From Palaemon carinicauda (lineage: Eukaryota; Arthropoda; Malacostraca; Decapoda; Palaemonidae): a stretch of 64,000 nucleotides of DNA. The stretch is taken from positions 32,224,327-32,288,326 of the forward strand of contig NC_090766.1 in the NCBI RefSeq assembly GCF_036898095.1, written 5' to 3'. The notes beneath the pieces are model-generated. The model did not search any database. It was given only the letters and a program-made list of their open reading frames with translations, and was not told the origin of the DNA. Shown piece by piece: positions 63,321 to 64,000 of this stretch (positions are counted from its first letter, which is position 1; every line of letters starts with the position of its first letter). The translations under genes and the position numbers were made by a program.

Positions 63321-63889
63321 AGTATATGTCTATACAGTAGCCAGTACATCTGCAGAATAGAGCATACTGCACACAGAAAACTATGGTATAAAAGTATACA
63401 GTAGTTAAATTTTCCAACATACTCTGTGTGTCCAGCCGCAGTCTATTGTTGAGAACTTATAAGATAAGGAAAGGATAAGCAAGTATACCTAGGGGCCAAA
63501 GTAATAATAGACACCCTTAAAAAAATGTCTACAGTGCAACGAGTGAGTTGTACCAATGGGGACATATAGATATGACAGCATTAATACCACAAGCTGTCTG
63601 TCTTTGGTCTATTGCCTGGAAGTGACCAGCCTCTGGGATAATCACTTTATCATCATCAGATTGGGTAATCAAGACCAATAACTCTGAATTTTTTCCCTCT
63701 ACCACAAAACTCAAAAAGGGCTTGGCTACACCAGACACTTAAGTGTGGAGGTTACAGGAAATAAATTCCATGTATCTTATGTGGGGGGCCACACAAGACG
63801 AGCGAGAACAGTCGACCTTCTGCAGTTGTCCTAGCAGTTCCCAGTGTCTTCACCCAAGGCCACATCATTTTCCATTAGATAATGACACA
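63321..63889. other. Unassigned sequence with a small minus-strand frame
   Basis: A 69-codon minus frame (63738-63529) includes VIIPEAGHFQAIDQRQTACG and ends with TAG; no splice sites or family recognised. The remainder shows nothing. Confidence 0.25.
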
Positions 63890-64000
63890 CATTATTATTA
63901 TTACTAGCTAAGCTACAACCCAAGTAGAAAAAGCAGGATGTTATAAGCCCAAGGGCTCCAACAGGGAAAAATACTCGTGAGGAAAGGAAATAAGGAAATA
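63890..64000 (+). repeat. Dispersed decapod-type repeat, cut by window end
   Basis: 'attattattattactagcta', 'aagcaggatgttataagccc', 'agggctccaacagggaaaaa', 'gaggaaaggaaataaggaaa'. Confidence 0.9.

Overview
The window is eukaryotic genomic DNA, most likely from a decapod crustacean. The evidence is spliced exons with GT-AG borders, abundant microsatellites, a dispersed repeat ('gctaagctacaaccc...gggctccaaca') repeated about nine times that I associate with decapod genomes, and five DIRS-like tyrosine-recombinase retrotransposons. Species assignment is inference only. No prokaryotic gene, rRNA, stand-alone tRNA or CRISPR array was seen.

Host genes. One host gene is firmly recognised: TMEM165 (UPF0016/GDT1 family, Golgi Mn2+/Ca2+ transporter) on the minus strand. 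Its terminal coding exon is at 22525-22589, preceded (going right) by exons at 32978-33083 and 34424-34609 and by candidate 33-36 bp in-frame microexons at 38525-38560, 46306-46338 and 59371-59406. The N-terminal exons lie beyond the right edge. Left of it, splice-bounded minus-strand candidate exons at 13370-13588, 13874-13965, 20355-20460 and 18904-18966 suggest one or more further host genes that I could not identify.

Mobile elements. Five DIRS elements, all on the minus strand like TMEM165, make up more than half of the window: A (<1-5489), B (6715-13292), C (22694-30651), D (39562-45707) and E (47076-58230). A, B and D form one family; C and E another. Each follows the layout Gag - RT/RNase H/methyltransferase-like - tyrosine recombinase between inverted terminal repeats. 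B, C, D and E show an internal complementary region whose sequence equals the joined element ends, the DIRS hallmark. C, D and E sit in TMEM165 introns. All have frameshifts or stops. E carries a nested deleted gypsy LTR element (51543-52804) and a TA-flanked TIR transposon (55996-57944). An I-like LINE with one long intact frame (14946-18619) is flanked by a 15-bp target duplication. Smaller items are a Jockey-like LINE fragment (5500-6235), an RTE-like fragment (34127-34365), a CR1/L2-like 3' fragment (36070-36378), a tRNA-derived SINE (19935-20265), a pogo-like MITE (31767-32870), a foldback element (30801-31740), and several minisatellites, some inside gag genes.

Layout: 1-13.3 kb, DIRS A and B; 13.3-22.5 kb, candidate host exons, a 66-bp minisatellite, the LINE and simple repeats; 22.5-64 kb, the TMEM165 gene, whose introns hold DIRS C, D and E and most of the other repeats.
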